Source of the DNA: Xanthobacter oligotrophicus
GTDB lineage: Bacteria; Pseudomonadota; Alphaproteobacteria; Rhizobiales; Xanthobacteraceae
Assembly: GCF_008364685.1 (NCBI RefSeq)
Contig: NZ_VTTL01000005.1
Coordinates: 124,001-188,000, forward strand
DNA length: 64,000 nucleotides
Direction of reading: 5' to 3'
Below, one piece after another: positions 8,762 through 17,649 of this stretch. Each line of letters starts with the position of its first letter. Positions within the stretch are counted from its first letter, which is position 1. The notes below the pieces were generated by a model, which worked only from the letters and a program-made list of their open reading frames with translations, searched no databases and was not told where the DNA came from. A program made the position numbers and the translations under genes.

Positions 8762-9373
8762 ATGAAACGCCTTCGCCCGAACGCCACCGCGCTGGTCGCG
8801 GTCCTGTTCGCCGCCCTTCCGCTGTCTCCCGCCTTTGCCCATACCGGGACCGGCGTCTCGCTCGGGCTCCTGAGCGGCTTCATGCATCCCCTCTCCGGCG
8901 CCGACCATCTGGTGGCCATGGTGGCGGTGGGCCTGTGGGGCGCGCAGCTCGGCAATCCCGCCATCTGGGTGCTGCCGGTGACCTTCCCGCTGGTGATGGC
9001 CGTGGGCGGCCTGCTCGGCGTGCTCGGCGTGCCGCTGCCGGCGGTGGAGCCGGTGATCGCGCTGTCGGGCATCGCGCTGGGCCTGATGGTGGCGCTCAGC
9101 GCCCGCCCGCCTTTGTGGGTCGCCGCCGCCATGGTGGGCGTGTTCGCCATCTTCCACGGCTATGCCCACGGCCGCGAGCTGCCCGAGGCGGCGGACGCGG
9201 TGGCCTATGCGGCGGGCTTCGTGGCAGCCACCGGCCTGCTCCACCTGTCGGGCATCCTCATCGGCGTGCTGGTGGGCTGGGAAGCTGGCGCCAGGGTGGT
9301 GCGCGCCTGCGGCGCCGCCATCGGCTGCGTCGGCGTCTACTTCCTGCTCGCGGCCGTGGGTGTCATCGAATGA
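8762..9373 (+). CDS. hupE: HupE/UreJ family metal permease
   Basis: A 203-residue protein with a signal-type first helix (ending AFA before HTG) and about six membrane segments. The signature HPLSGADH fits HX5DH exactly, the motif required for nickel transport in rhizobial HupE. The second conserved motif FHGYAHG contributes more His residues in a membrane helix. Length and layout match canonical HupE/UreJ. It starts 42 bases after the preceding paralogue and shares ATGA with the next, so the three are surely one operon. Nickel is the family expectation; with no nickel enzyme in view, cobalt or another metal is possible. Confidence 0.85.
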   Translation: MKRLRPNATALVAVLFAALPLSPAFAHTGTGVSLGLLSGFMHPLSGADHLVAMVAVGLWGAQLGNPAIWVLPVTFPLVMAVGGLLGVLGVPLPAVEPVIALSGIALGLMVALSARPPLWVAAAMVGVFAIFHGYAHGRELPEAADAVAYAAGFVAATGLLHLSGILIGVLVGWEAGARVVRACGAAIGCVGVYFLLAAVGVIE

Positions 9374-9984
9374 AACGCTGGCTTCGTCTCCTCGCCGCGG
9401 CGGCAGCGCTCGCACTCGCGCCCACCGCGGCCCACGCCCATCTCGTGGATACGCGGCTCGGCGATTTCTACAGCGGCGCGCTGCATCCCCTCACCGACCT
9501 GCAGCAGGTGCTGCCCTGGATCGCATTGGCGGTGCTCGCCGCTTTCCAGGGCGCGCAGCGGGCGCGCTGGGTCATCCTGGTGTTCCCGCTGGCCCTCGCC
9601 GCCGGCGGGATTGCCTCGCTTTATGTCCCGCTGCCGGCCTTCGGTCCGCTCCTTGGACTCGCGTTGGTGGCAGTCACGGGCCTCGGTGTGGCGGCGGCGG
9701 CGCGCCTGCCGCTGGGCGTGCTGCTCGCCATCGCGGTGGTGATGGGGCTGCTGCACGGCGCGCAGAACGGCGCGGCCATGGTAGCGACCACCGACCGGGT
9801 ACTGTTCCTCTCCGGCATGACGGCCATCGGCTATGGGGTGATCACACTGGCCACTGGAAGCGCCATCGCCTTCCTGCACGGCGCATCGTGGCGGCCCATT
9901 GCGCTCAGGGCCGGAGGCAGCTGGGTGGCGGCCGTGGGCATCATGGTGCTTGGCCTCAATCTGGTGCGCCCCGTCGCGGGGTGA
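9370..9984 (+). CDS. HupE/UreJ-like membrane protein, degenerate metal motif
   Basis: A 204-residue protein with a cleavable-type N-terminal helix (ending AHA before HLVDTRLG) and about six membrane segments in HupE order. At the place of the HX5DH signature it reads HPLTDLQQ, so the Asp-His pair is replaced by Gln-Gln. The later motif is GLLHGAQNGAAM. It is therefore probably not an independent nickel permease; a partner subunit or a different substrate is more likely. It overlaps the upstream hupE by ATGA and is the last gene of the operon. Confidence 0.78.
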   Translation: MKRWLRLLAAAAALALAPTAAHAHLVDTRLGDFYSGALHPLTDLQQVLPWIALAVLAAFQGAQRARWVILVFPLALAAGGIASLYVPLPAFGPLLGLALVAVTGLGVAAAARLPLGVLLAIAVVMGLLHGAQNGAAMVATTDRVLFLSGMTAIGYGVITLATGSAIAFLHGASWRPIALRAGGSWVAAVGIMVLGLNLVRPVAG

Positions 9985-10126
9985 GATCCGCCGCGACGCG
10001 ATCGTGCCGGGTGGCGCGCCCGCGGGCGTCTGGCGCGTGCCGCCTGCCGGCCAAGTTGTAATGGACGGAGGCTCGGCTAAGCTCTTTCCCCAATGCCGAA
10101 TCGCGGCTGCAGAGGGGAAAAGCGCA

Positions 10127-10327
10127 TTGCCGCATTTCAATTCTACGGCCATATCGCGGGCCGAATACAACCCGAAGACGCGGGTCCTGTCGATCTGGTT
10201 CACCGATGGCGGCGGTCCTTACGACTACGATCGCGTGCCGCTGTTCGTGTACGAAGGCCTGTGCCGGGCCGGGTCGAAGCGCAGCTTTTTCAACACCTAC
10301 ATCCTGGACCAGTACGCCGCCCGCTAG
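10127..10327 (+). CDS. KTSC-domain small protein
   Basis: A 66-residue protein starting at TTG, chosen because an AGAGGGGA ribosome site (10111-10118) precedes it at good spacing; an in-frame ATG at 10061 would add 22 residues. The body STAISRAEYNPKTRVLSIWF, then YDYDRVP and SKRSFFNTYI, matches the KTSC domain, a short domain of unknown function also found at the ends of larger proteins. Stand-alone versions like this are common in rhizobia. It is followed directly by a dispersed repeat whose first bases overlap its stop codon. Confidence 0.75.
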   Translation: MPHFNSTAISRAEYNPKTRVLSIWFTDGGGPYDYDRVPLFVYEGLCRAGSKRSFFNTYILDQYAAR

Positions 10328-10430
10328 AGCGTTTTCCGCTCGCCTTGGCTCGCGGCAATCGCTCTAGACTCCTGTATTGACGCCTTTCTCCACGCGCGCC
10401 GGTATCCACTTCGCTCGACAACGCTCCGGA
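10324..10430 (+). repeat. Dispersed intergenic repeat, copy A
   Basis: First of three related elements of about 107 bp (others at 24209-24315 and 33716-33824). The left end CTAGAGCGTTTTCCGC (10324-10339) pairs with 10352-10367 at 14 of 16 positions. The right half contains the shared block TATCCACTTCGCTC and ends near ACGCTCC, an inverted relative of the left end. The loop is the shared TCGCCTTGGCTC. Confidence 0.8.
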
Positions 10431-10456
10431 GCACGCCCCGATCTTCAGCCCCGAAA

Positions 10457-10491
10457 ATGAAAAAGCCCCGGACCAGCCGGGGCTTTTTCAT
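10457..10491. terminator. Bidirectional intrinsic terminator after hemA
   Basis: A perfect 15-bp inverted repeat with loop ACCAG (arms 10457-10471 and 10477-10491). The A-run on one side and T-run on the other let it work on both strands, ending hemA leftward and any transcript from the KTSC side. The left arm is nearly identical to the terminator at 27476-27503. Confidence 0.9.
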
Positions 10492-10510
10492 TCGTGAAAG
10501 GCCAATCGCA

Positions 10511-11800
10511 TCAGCCGCCGGCCACCGGCAGCGGGATGGGCGCGGGGCCCAGCGCCGTGCGCCGGGACGAGGCGGAGGCGCGCTCGGCCACGTGGTCGGC
10601 ATAGGGCAGTTCCAGCCGCTCCCAAACGTCGGTGAGCGCCTTGGCCAGATGGGCGACGAGCGCGTCGTCGTGGAACGGGGTGGGGGTGATGCGCAGCCGC
10701 TCCGTGCCGCGGGGCACGGTGGGGTAGTTGATGGGCTGGATATAGATGCCGTACTCGGCGAGCAGCAGGTCGCTCGCCATCTTGCAGGCCTTGGCGTCGC
10801 CCACCATCACCGGGACGATGTGGGTGGGCGTCTCCATGACCGGCAGGCCGGCGGCGGCGAGGGCGCGCTTGACCTTGGCCACCTGGGCCCTCTGGCCGTC
10901 GCGTTCCGCCTGGGAGTTCTTCAAGTGCCGCACCGAGGCCGCCGCCGCCGCCGCGACCGCCGGGGGCAGCGCGGTGGTGAAGATGAAGCCCGGCGCATAG
11001 GAGCGCACCGCGTCGATGATCAGGCGCTTGCCGGTGATGTAGCCGCCGACCACGCCGAACGCCTTGCCCAGCGTGCCCTCGATCACGTCCACCTTGTGCA
11101 TGACGCCGTCGCGCTCGGCGACACCGCCGCCGCGCTCGCCATACATGCCCACGGCGTGGACCTCGTCGAGATAGGTCATGGCGCCGTAGCGCTCCGCCAA
11201 CTCGCAGATGGCGCCGATGGGGGCGATGTCGCCGTCCATGGAATAGACGCTCTCGAACACCACCAGCTTCGGCCGGTCGCCGGCGGCCTTCAGCAGCTCT
11301 TCCAGGTGCTCGAGGTCGTTGTGGCGGAAGATGGCCTTCTGCCGGCCGCCGTGGCGCACGCCCTCGATCATGGAATTGTGGTTGAGCTCGTCGGAGATCA
11401 CCACGCAGTCAGGGATCAGCTTGACGATGGTGGAGATGCCGGTGGCGTTGGAAATGTAGCCGGAGGTGAAGACCAGGCCGGATTCCTTGCCGTGCAGGTC
11501 GGCCAGCTCGCGCTCCAGCATCACGATCTCGTGGCTGTTGCCCGAGATGTTGCGGGTGCCGCCGGCGCCGGCGCCGCGCGCCTTCGCTGCCTCGCACATG
11601 GCGGAGACCACATCGGGATGGCTGCCCATGCCGAGATAGTCGTTGGAGCACCACACCACGATGTCGCGCGGGCCGCCGGGGGAATGCCAGACGGCGCGCG
11701 GGAAATGGCGCGCGTCACGCTCGATCTCGGCGAAGGTCCGATAACGGCGCTCCTTGCGCAGGGCGTCGATGGCGTCGGCAAAAAAGCTGTCGTAGTTCAT
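10511..11800 (-). CDS. hemA: 5-aminolevulinate synthase
   Basis: A 429-residue PLP enzyme condensing glycine and succinyl-CoA to 5-aminolevulinate, the first step of heme synthesis in alphaproteobacteria. Visible family marks: start [12 protein letters not shown], the [13 protein letters not shown] segment, [44 protein letters not shown] and the PLP-lysine motif [14 protein letters not shown]. The C-terminal part [25 protein letters not shown] is typical of ALAS rather than of other alpha-oxoamine synthases. ATG 11800 was chosen over an in-frame start 34 residues upstream because MNYDSFF is the usual N-terminus. It is monocistronic, with a strong terminator. Confidence 0.96.
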   Translation of the reverse strand: MNYDSFFADAIDALRKERRYRTFAEIERDARHFPRAVWHSPGGPRDIVVWCSNDYLGMGSHPDVVSAMCEAAKARGAGAGGTRNISGNSHEIVMLERELADLHGKESGLVFTSGYISNATGISTIVKLIPDCVVISDELNHNSMIEGVRHGGRQKAIFRHNDLEHLEELLKAAGDRPKLVVFESVYSMDGDIAPIGAICELAERYGAMTYLDEVHAVGMYGERGGGVAERDGVMHKVDVIEGTLGKAFGVVGGYITGKRLIIDAVRSYAPGFIFTTALPPAVAAAAAASVRHLKNSQAERDGQRAQVAKVKRALAAAGLPVMETPTHIVPVMVGDAKACKMASDLLLAEYGIYIQPINYPTVPRGTERLRITPTPFHDDALVAHLAKALTDVWERLELPYADHVAERASASSRRTALGPAPIPLPVAGG

Positions 11801-11981
11801 TCCGAACCCTGCGGCGACTGAGCGACTGGGTGCGGCTCCGACGGAGCCGTTCCTCATTGTTATAAGGTTATGCCGGCACCTTGCTCCTTGTATTGATACC
11901 AATCAAGAGGCGAGCAGGACGCGCGGCGATCCGGCGCAAGGCGGGCGGGCGGATCGGAAAAATCCCGCATTGCAGCATCTT

Positions 11982-12009
11982 GCGCGGGGCAGCCTTGGCC
12001 GCCCCGCGC
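11982..12009 (-). terminator. GC-rich hairpin downstream of the Ntn hydrolase gene
   Basis: GCGCGGGGC (11982-11990) and GCCCCGCGC (12001-12009) form a 9-bp stem with a 10-base loop, 32 bases past the stop at 12041. There is no immediate T-run, so termination is uncertain. Confidence 0.35.
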
Positions 12010-12040
12010 CGTCGGGCCCCCGTGATGCAACCGGGGCGTG

Positions 12041-13156
12041 CTACTTCACATCCACCGGCAGGAAGGCGAAGGGCTCGGCCGGCTCGAAGCGCGCCGCCGC
12101 ATTGCCGGAATAGACCTTGCCGCCGGTCAGCGTCAGCTTCTTCACCGGCGCCCCGGCCTTCAGGTCGAGATCGCCGAGGGGCACCCAGAAGCTGTTGGGG
12201 CTGGTGGCGGAATCGTAGAAATAGACGCGGTTTTTCTGGTCGCTCACCGTCCGCCACAGGGTGGAGGCGATATTGGGCTGGCCCGGCGTGGTCAGCCCCA
12301 GCGGCACGCTCACCGAACGGATCACGCTGGCGACGCTGGCCACCGCCTGGTTGGCATAGGTGCCGTCCGGCACGGCGGTGAGGATGGCCGGGAATGCCTG
12401 CGTCGGAATGGCCTTGATGAAGAAGCTGGCGCGGGCGAAGCGGTCGGCCGCCCGGTTGGTGCCGGGCAGGAACACGGTGCCGCCGATCTGCTCCCAGTAG
12501 CTGTTGAGCGCCAGCTGCTGGTCGAAGGACGGCGAGTTGGTCATCACCTGGTACTGGCGGCCGTGATGAACCACCAGCTTGCCGCCCAGATACTCGAAGA
12601 TGGCGCTGTCGCCCGAGGGATCGGAAATGGCGAGGTGCAGCTGCGCGCCCTTGCCGTTGGGCAGGTCCGCGGTCACCACCACGAACGGCTCGGCGGACAG
12701 CGCCGCCACCGCCTCGCTCACGGTGGCGAAATTATCGAGCACATATTGCGCCCACAGGCTGATGGAGAGGGCGGGGCGGCCATCCGGCCTGGCGTATTCG
12801 GATTCGGCCAGATAGAGCAGGTTGGCGACGAGGCCCTTCTCGTTCATGCCGTCCGCGGTGCCCACGTCATAGCCGGAGGCGATGAGGCTGCCGTATTTGG
12901 ATACCCATTTCGGGGTGTTCGCACCGGCGGCGCCAGTGCGCGCCATACCCGCCGGGAAGGCCCAGAGGTTGGTGTGCATGTCCTCGGCCCAGTCCATAGA
13001 CCGGCCGGTGATGACCACGCCATCCGAACCCAGATAGACCGCGCGGGTGCAGGCCTGCGCCACCCCGGCGCCGAGGCCTGCGACATAAAGCGCGGCGGCG
13101 GCAAGCGCGGCGATGCGGACGGATCTGAGAGAAAGGGGAGCACGCGCGTGCGGCAT
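12041..13156 (-). CDS. Secreted choloylglycine-hydrolase-family (linear amide) Ntn hydrolase
   Basis: A 371-residue protein with a signal peptide of about 35 residues ending in GAGVAQA, directly followed by Cys (CTRAVYLGSDG). In this family the N-terminal Cys is the nucleophile, so signal peptidase cleavage itself would expose it. GRSMDWAEDM, GMNEKGLVANLLYL and the distal NSPSFDQQLALNSYW match conjugated bile acid hydrolase/penicillin V acylase-type enzymes. In a soil bacterium the substrate is more likely an N-acyl amide such as an acyl-homoserine lactone or a lipid amide than a bile salt; this is inference. ATG 13156 has GGAGG at ideal spacing. Upstream in-frame starts would bury the signal peptide. 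Confidence 0.85.
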   Translation of the reverse strand: MPHARAPLSLRSVRIAALAAAALYVAGLGAGVAQACTRAVYLGSDGVVITGRSMDWAEDMHTNLWAFPAGMARTGAAGANTPKWVSKYGSLIASGYDVGTADGMNEKGLVANLLYLAESEYARPDGRPALSISLWAQYVLDNFATVSEAVAALSAEPFVVVTADLPNGKGAQLHLAISDPSGDSAIFEYLGGKLVVHHGRQYQVMTNSPSFDQQLALNSYWEQIGGTVFLPGTNRAADRFARASFFIKAIPTQAFPAILTAVPDGTYANQAVASVASVIRSVSVPLGLTTPGQPNIASTLWRTVSDQKNRVYFYDSATSPNSFWVPLGDLDLKAGAPVKKLTLTGGKVYSGNAAARFEPAEPFAFLPVDVK

Positions 13157-13504
13157 AACGGCCTCCGGTTGGGCGGCCGGGCCATTTTTTGAGCGGGCTG
13201 CCGGAGCCTTAGGCCCCGGCACCACCGCATCGGCCGCCGGATAGACGGCTGAAAGAGATACCGGCTCCGCCCACACAGCAAGGCGGAGCCGGTCATCCAT
13301 GCCCTGTCTGCCCCGAAAAGACATGGACAAGAGGGAGATAACCACTACCCCCGGCTCGATTCTCTGAGATGGATCAAATTTGGCGGAAGTCGGTCAGATT
13401 TTTGCTATGGACAAAAGTCGTAGCCAGCGCGGCCGCGCGCAAAAGGGCAACAGCGCCTCAGGCGCTTGGCAAGATGGAACGCGCCTCAGGCGCCTGGAGA
13501 GACG
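13157..13504. other. Intergenic region with twin 13-bp palindromes
   Basis: This 348-base gap holds the promoters of the divergent Ntn hydrolase and thioesterase genes. The only structure I see is GCGCC-TCA-GGCGC twice, at 13453-13465 and 13481-13493, in phase 28 bases apart and just before the thioesterase ribosome site. They may be operators or small hairpins. No gene is recognisable. Confidence 0.4.
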
Positions 13505-13903
13505 ATGCTCGATAAAGAGGCCCATATGCCGGACGAGATCCCCGTGATCCGGACCATCGCCATGCCGGCGGACACCAATCCCAACGGCGATATTTTCGGC
13601 GGTTGGCTGATGTCGCAGATGGACCTTGCCGCCGGCAACGTGGCGGCGCGGCGGTCGCGCGGGCGCGCGGCCACGGTGGCGGTGGAGGCCATGAGCTTCC
13701 TGTCGCCGGTGGCGGTGGGCGACGAGGTGAGCCTGTTCGCCCGCGTCGCGAAGATGGGCCGCACCTCCATGCGCATCGAGGTGGAGGCCTGGCGCCGCGC
13801 CCGCGCCAGCGAGCAGACCACCAAGGTGACGGAAGCCGTCTTCACCTTCGTCGCCATCGACGAGGAGGGTCGCCCCCGCCCGATCCCGGTGGACGAGGGC
13901 TGA
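13505..13903 (+). CDS. Acyl-CoA thioesterase, YciA type
   Basis: A 132-residue hotdog-fold protein. The motif MPADTNPNGDIFGGWLMSQMD is the diagnostic YciA/acyl-CoA thioester hydrolase signature, with the catalytic Asp in NPNGDIFGGW. The VAVEAMSFLSPVAVGDEV segment is the second half of the fold. It hydrolyses acyl-CoA to free acid and CoA in the cytoplasm. ATG 13505 follows GGAG; a second in-frame ATG eight codons later is less likely. It is close to, and convergent with, hrpB. Confidence 0.9.
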   Translation: MLDKEAHMPDEIPVIRTIAMPADTNPNGDIFGGWLMSQMDLAAGNVAARRSRGRAATVAVEAMSFLSPVAVGDEVSLFARVAKMGRTSMRIEVEAWRRARASEQTTKVTEAVFTFVAIDEEGRPRPIPVDEG

Positions 13904-13932
13904 CTCACGCTCCCGCGCCTCACGTCCCGCCC

Positions 13933-16437
13933 CTACGTTCCCCTTGGCTTGGCGCGGGTGGTGGGGGGCGCCTCGGCGGGGTCCTCGGGCCAGGAGTGCC
14001 TAGGATAGCGCCCGCGCATATCGGCGCGCACGTCCCGCCACGAGCCGCGCCAGAATTGCGGCAGGTCCTTGGTGACCTGGATCGGCCGGTGGGCGGGGGA
14101 CAGCAGGGCCAGTGTCAGCGGCACCCGGCCGCCGGCGATGGCCGGATGATGGGTGAGGCCGAACAGTTCCTGCACCCGCAGGCTCACCTGCGGCCCACCC
14201 TCCGCGCCATAGTCGATGGGCAGGCGCGAGCCGGTGGGGGCGGTGAAATGGGTGGGTGCCTCCGCCTCCAGGCGCGCCGAAAGCCCATAGGGTAGGAGCG
14301 CGTGGAAGGCGTTGCTCCCATCGCCCGGTGAAATCTCGGCTAGTGCGGTCTTGCCAATGAGGAAGGGCGCTAGCCAGTCGGCGGCGGTGGCGGCGAGGGT
14401 CCCATCCGACAGGTCCGGCCACTCCTCGCCCTCGGCCGCGCGCAGGAAGGCGACGCGCTCGCGCCATTGGGCCGTGGCGGCATTCAGCGGCAGGCGGTGG
14501 AGGCCGAGCGCCGCGATGCCCTCCGCCAGCACCCGCGCGGTCGCCTCATTCGCCGGCACCGGACGCGGCTGGGCCGCAAGCACGATGGCCCTCAGCCGCC
14601 GCACCTCCCGTGCCCGCACGGCGGCGGCTTCCGTATCGAAGGCGATCTCGGTGCCGGAGGCAATGTCGCCGGCGAACTGCGTCTCCACCTCGTCCGGCGA
14701 CAAGGCGGCGGCCAGCGAGATGCGCGCGGCCTCGGCCCGTCCGCCCACTTCCGCCACCGCGAGGAAGGGCGCCCGCGCGAGGGCCACCGCGGGGTCCATC
14801 ACTGCGCCCCGGCCATTGGCGAGGAGGAAGCGGGTGCCGTCGCCACGGGCCTTCGCCACCCGGTCCGGAAAGGCGAAGGCGAGCAGCGCCGCCGGCGGCG
14901 GGCGCGGGCCATCGGACCTTTCGCCGCCGCGCTGCGCCATCTCGGCCCAGCGGGCGGCGAGGCGGCGGGCATCCTCGGCCCGGCGGGAGCGGTCACGATG
15001 GAAGCCGTCGAGGCGGTGGAGGAGGTCCACGCCATCGCCGCCCAACCCGCGCTCGGTGAGCAAGGCGGCGATCTCCGCCGCCTCCCGCGCCACGCCCCGG
15101 TCGGCGCCCACCACCACCAGATGGGCAAGGCGCGGCGGCAGGGGCAGGCGCGCCATGCGCCGGCCCAGCGGCGTCACCGTATCGTCGGTATCGAGGGCGC
15201 CGAGCAGGCGCAGCAACGCCTTGGCCTCGCTCACCGCCGGAGCGGGCGGCGGATCGAGGAAGGGCAGGGAGGCGGGCTCGCGCACGCCGACGCGGGCGAG
15301 GTCCAGCACCAGCCCGGTGAGGTCGGCGGCGAGGATTTCGGGGGTGGCGAAGGCGGCGAGGCTTCCCGTTTCGCCCTCTCCCCACAGGCGATAGCACACG
15401 CCCGGCTCGGTGCGCCCGGCGCGGCCGCGCCGCTGGTCGGCGGCGGCGCGGGAGACACGTACGGTCTCCAGCCGCGTCAGCCCCACGTCGGGCTCGAAGC
15501 GCGGCACCCGGGCGAGGCCGCAATCCACCACCACCCGCACCCCCTCGATGGTGAGCGAGGTCTCGGCGATGGAGGTGGCCAGCACCACCTTGCGCCGGCC
15601 CTTGGGCGCCGGCAGCACCGCGCGGTCCTGCTCGGCCGCCTCCAGCGCCCCGAACAGGGCCACCACGTCCACGGACGGGTCGCGCACCTGGTCCAGCAGC
15701 AGGCTCTCGGTGCGCCGGATCTCCGCCGCGCCGGGCAGGAAAGCCAAGATGGAGCCGCTTTCCCGGGTCAGCGCCCGGCGGATGGCCTCCGCCATCTGCG
15801 GCTCAAGCGGGCTGCGCGGGTCGCGGCCGAGATAGGCGGTGTCCACCGGAAAGGCCCGGCCCTCGCTCTCGATCACCGGCGCGGGTGCCTCGGCGCTGCC
15901 CATGAGGGCGGCGACGCGGGCGCCGTCCAGGGTCGCCGACATGGCAAGGAGCCGTAGGTCCTCGCGCAGGCCCCGTTGGGCGTCGAGGGCTAAGGCGAGG
16001 CCGAGGTCGGCATCGAGGCTGCGCTCGTGGAACTCGTCGAACAGGACGGCGGCGACGCCGGACAATTCGGGGTCCTCCAGCACCATGCGGGTGAAGATGC
16101 CTTCGGTGATCACCTCGATGCGGGTGCGGCCGGACACCTCCGAGGCGAGGCGGGTGCGGTAGCCCACCCTTTCCCCCACCCGTTCGCCAAGGCTCTGCGC
16201 CATGCGGCGGGCGGCGGCGCGGGCGGCGAGGCGGCGCGGCTCCAGTACCAGGATGCGCCCGCCCTTCACCCACGGCGCGTCCAGCAGCGCCAGGGGCACC
16301 CGCGTGGTCTTGCCGGCGCCCGGCGGCGCCACCAGCACCGCGCAGGGGGCGGCGGCCAGCGTGGCGGTCAGGTCGCCGAGAACGGCGTCGATGGGCAGGG
16401 GCGTGTCGAACATGGTGTTCGCCCGGTCATAAGGCAT
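13933..16437 (-). CDS. hrpB: ATP-dependent helicase HrpB
   Basis: An 834-residue DEAH-family helicase. Walker A is APPGAGKTTRVPLALL, motif II reads DEFHERS as in HrpB proteins, motif III is SATLDG and motif VI is QRRGRAGRTEPG. A helicase-associated domain and the HrpB-specific C-terminal region (PIDYGAEGGPQVSLRVQELFGL, then PVTLALLSP-like and WPEDP) complete it. The length is normal. It is a putative RNA-dependent ATPase; its role in alphaproteobacteria is poorly known. The ATG at 16437 gives MPYDRANTMFD; the ATG eight codons in is an alternative. Confidence 0.94.
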   Translation of the reverse strand: MPYDRANTMFDTPLPIDAVLGDLTATLAAAPCAVLVAPPGAGKTTRVPLALLDAPWVKGGRILVLEPRRLAARAAARRMAQSLGERVGERVGYRTRLASEVSGRTRIEVITEGIFTRMVLEDPELSGVAAVLFDEFHERSLDADLGLALALDAQRGLREDLRLLAMSATLDGARVAALMGSAEAPAPVIESEGRAFPVDTAYLGRDPRSPLEPQMAEAIRRALTRESGSILAFLPGAAEIRRTESLLLDQVRDPSVDVVALFGALEAAEQDRAVLPAPKGRRKVVLATSIAETSLTIEGVRVVVDCGLARVPRFEPDVGLTRLETVRVSRAAADQRRGRAGRTEPGVCYRLWGEGETGSLAAFATPEILAADLTGLVLDLARVGVREPASLPFLDPPPAPAVSEAKALLRLLGALDTDDTVTPLGRRMARLPLPPRLAHLVVVGADRGVAREAAEIAALLTERGLGGDGVDLLHRLDGFHRDRSRRAEDARRLAARWAEMAQRGGERSDGPRPPPAALLAFAFPDRVAKARGDGTRFLLANGRGAVMDPAVALARAPFLAVAEVGGRAEAARISLAAALSPDEVETQFAGDIASGTEIAFDTEAAAVRAREVRRLRAIVLAAQPRPVPANEATARVLAEGIAALGLHRLPLNAATAQWRERVAFLRAAEGEEWPDLSDGTLAATAADWLAPFLIGKTALAEISPGDGSNAFHALLPYGLSARLEAEAPTHFTAPTGSRLPIDYGAEGGPQVSLRVQELFGLTHHPAIAGGRVPLTLALLSPAHRPIQVTKDLPQFWRGSWRDVRADMRGRYPRHSWPEDPAEAPPTTRAKPRGT

Positions 16438-16473
16438 GGCGACGATCCGGGACAGGGCGGGAGCGTCCGCCGC

Positions 16474-17400
16474 TCAGTCCGCCCAGGCCGGATCCGCCGT
16501 GAAGGCGATGGTGAGCCAGCGGTCGGGGCTCTCATAGCCGATGGCATCGCCGATCCGGTCGCGGACGGCGTCCCATTCCTCCACCCGGCGCGGCGGCAGG
16601 CCGGTGGGCACGATGAAATACAGCTCCACCTGCTTGGCGCGCCCCACCTTGGCGATATAGGCCCGGTAGGACAGGAAGCCGTACTCCTTCAGCACGCCCT
16701 TCGCCACCTCATGCACATGGGCGGTGAGGTCGTCCGGCGCCACCAGGAGAATGTCGGTGAGCGCCTGCCTTATGTTGGAGACCGGCATGGGAATGATGAC
16801 GGCGCACACCAGAGCGAGCACGGCGGGGTCGATATAAGGCGAGACCCATTCGAGCTTGGTGCCCTGCACCAGGTAGCCGCCGCAGAAGGCCACCAAGAGG
16901 GCTGCGGTGATGCCCCCCGACATCATCCACGCCTTGGCGTCGAGCCCCACGAAGTCCGATTTGATGCTGCGGTTGGCCTTGGTCTCCAGGACGGCCATCA
17001 CCGTGCAGGCGATGAGCGTGACCACCGCATAGACGATAGCGAAGTCGAATTCGAGCGCGTGCCCGCCCATGAGCAGGCTGCCGATGGCGTTGACCAGAGC
17101 GTAGATGGAGACTGCCACCAGCAGCACCCCGTTCAGCCCAAGCACGATGGGCTCCAGGTGCCAGAAGCCGGTGGAGAAGCGCGCCTTGAGCGGCCCGGCA
17201 GCGGCCCGGCTCGACGTGTAGGAGGCGATGAGGTTGGCCACGATCAGGGCCAGCACGCTCATGCTGGCATCCACCAGGGCATAGATGCCATCGAAGGCGA
17301 TGGAGAAGGACCCGGACAGGATGCCGAAGGTGATGCCGAACGCCGAGATCAGCAACGTGACCATGATCGAGGCGCGAAGAACGCCCTGTTCCGTCTGCAT
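16474..17400 (-). CDS. Cation diffusion facilitator family transporter
   Basis: A 308-residue protein with six membrane helices and a C-terminal cytoplasmic ferredoxin-like domain (from about residue 205). In helix 2 the metal site reads DGIYALVD, a DxxxxxxD arrangement, and in helix 5 GLDAKAWMMSGG. These Asp-based sites, rather than the HxxxD of zinc CDFs, are more like iron/manganese or polyspecific members. It would export a divalent cation against protons. ATG 17400 follows AGGGA. It lies just upstream of hrpB on the same strand, 36 bases apart, so it could be co-transcribed with it. Confidence 0.85.
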   Translation of the reverse strand: MQTEQGVLRASIMVTLLISAFGITFGILSGSFSIAFDGIYALVDASMSVLALIVANLIASYTSSRAAAGPLKARFSTGFWHLEPIVLGLNGVLLVAVSIYALVNAIGSLLMGGHALEFDFAIVYAVVTLIACTVMAVLETKANRSIKSDFVGLDAKAWMMSGGITAALLVAFCGGYLVQGTKLEWVSPYIDPAVLALVCAVIIPMPVSNIRQALTDILLVAPDDLTAHVHEVAKGVLKEYGFLSYRAYIAKVGRAKQVELYFIVPTGLPPRRVEEWDAVRDRIGDAIGYESPDRWLTIAFTADPAWAD

Positions 17401-17649
17401 GTATGGTCCCTGAAACCGCTGGCGCGTGCCTTCGCGGGGTGTGATCCTGCGGGTATAGGTCATGGAGCGGGCGCGGCAAAGAGCCGTAGGGCGAACGCGG
17501 CCGGCCTCTCCGGCTTGACAAGCTCCATTGCCGCTCGCCCTTCCGGGCCTCCCTCGCGGCGCTCTCCGGCGCCTGCATCCAGCCTTGCGGTCGGGCACGT
17601 TCGGTGCCTTATGAGGCGCGTCGATGCCGCAACCGGGAACGCCGCCTTC

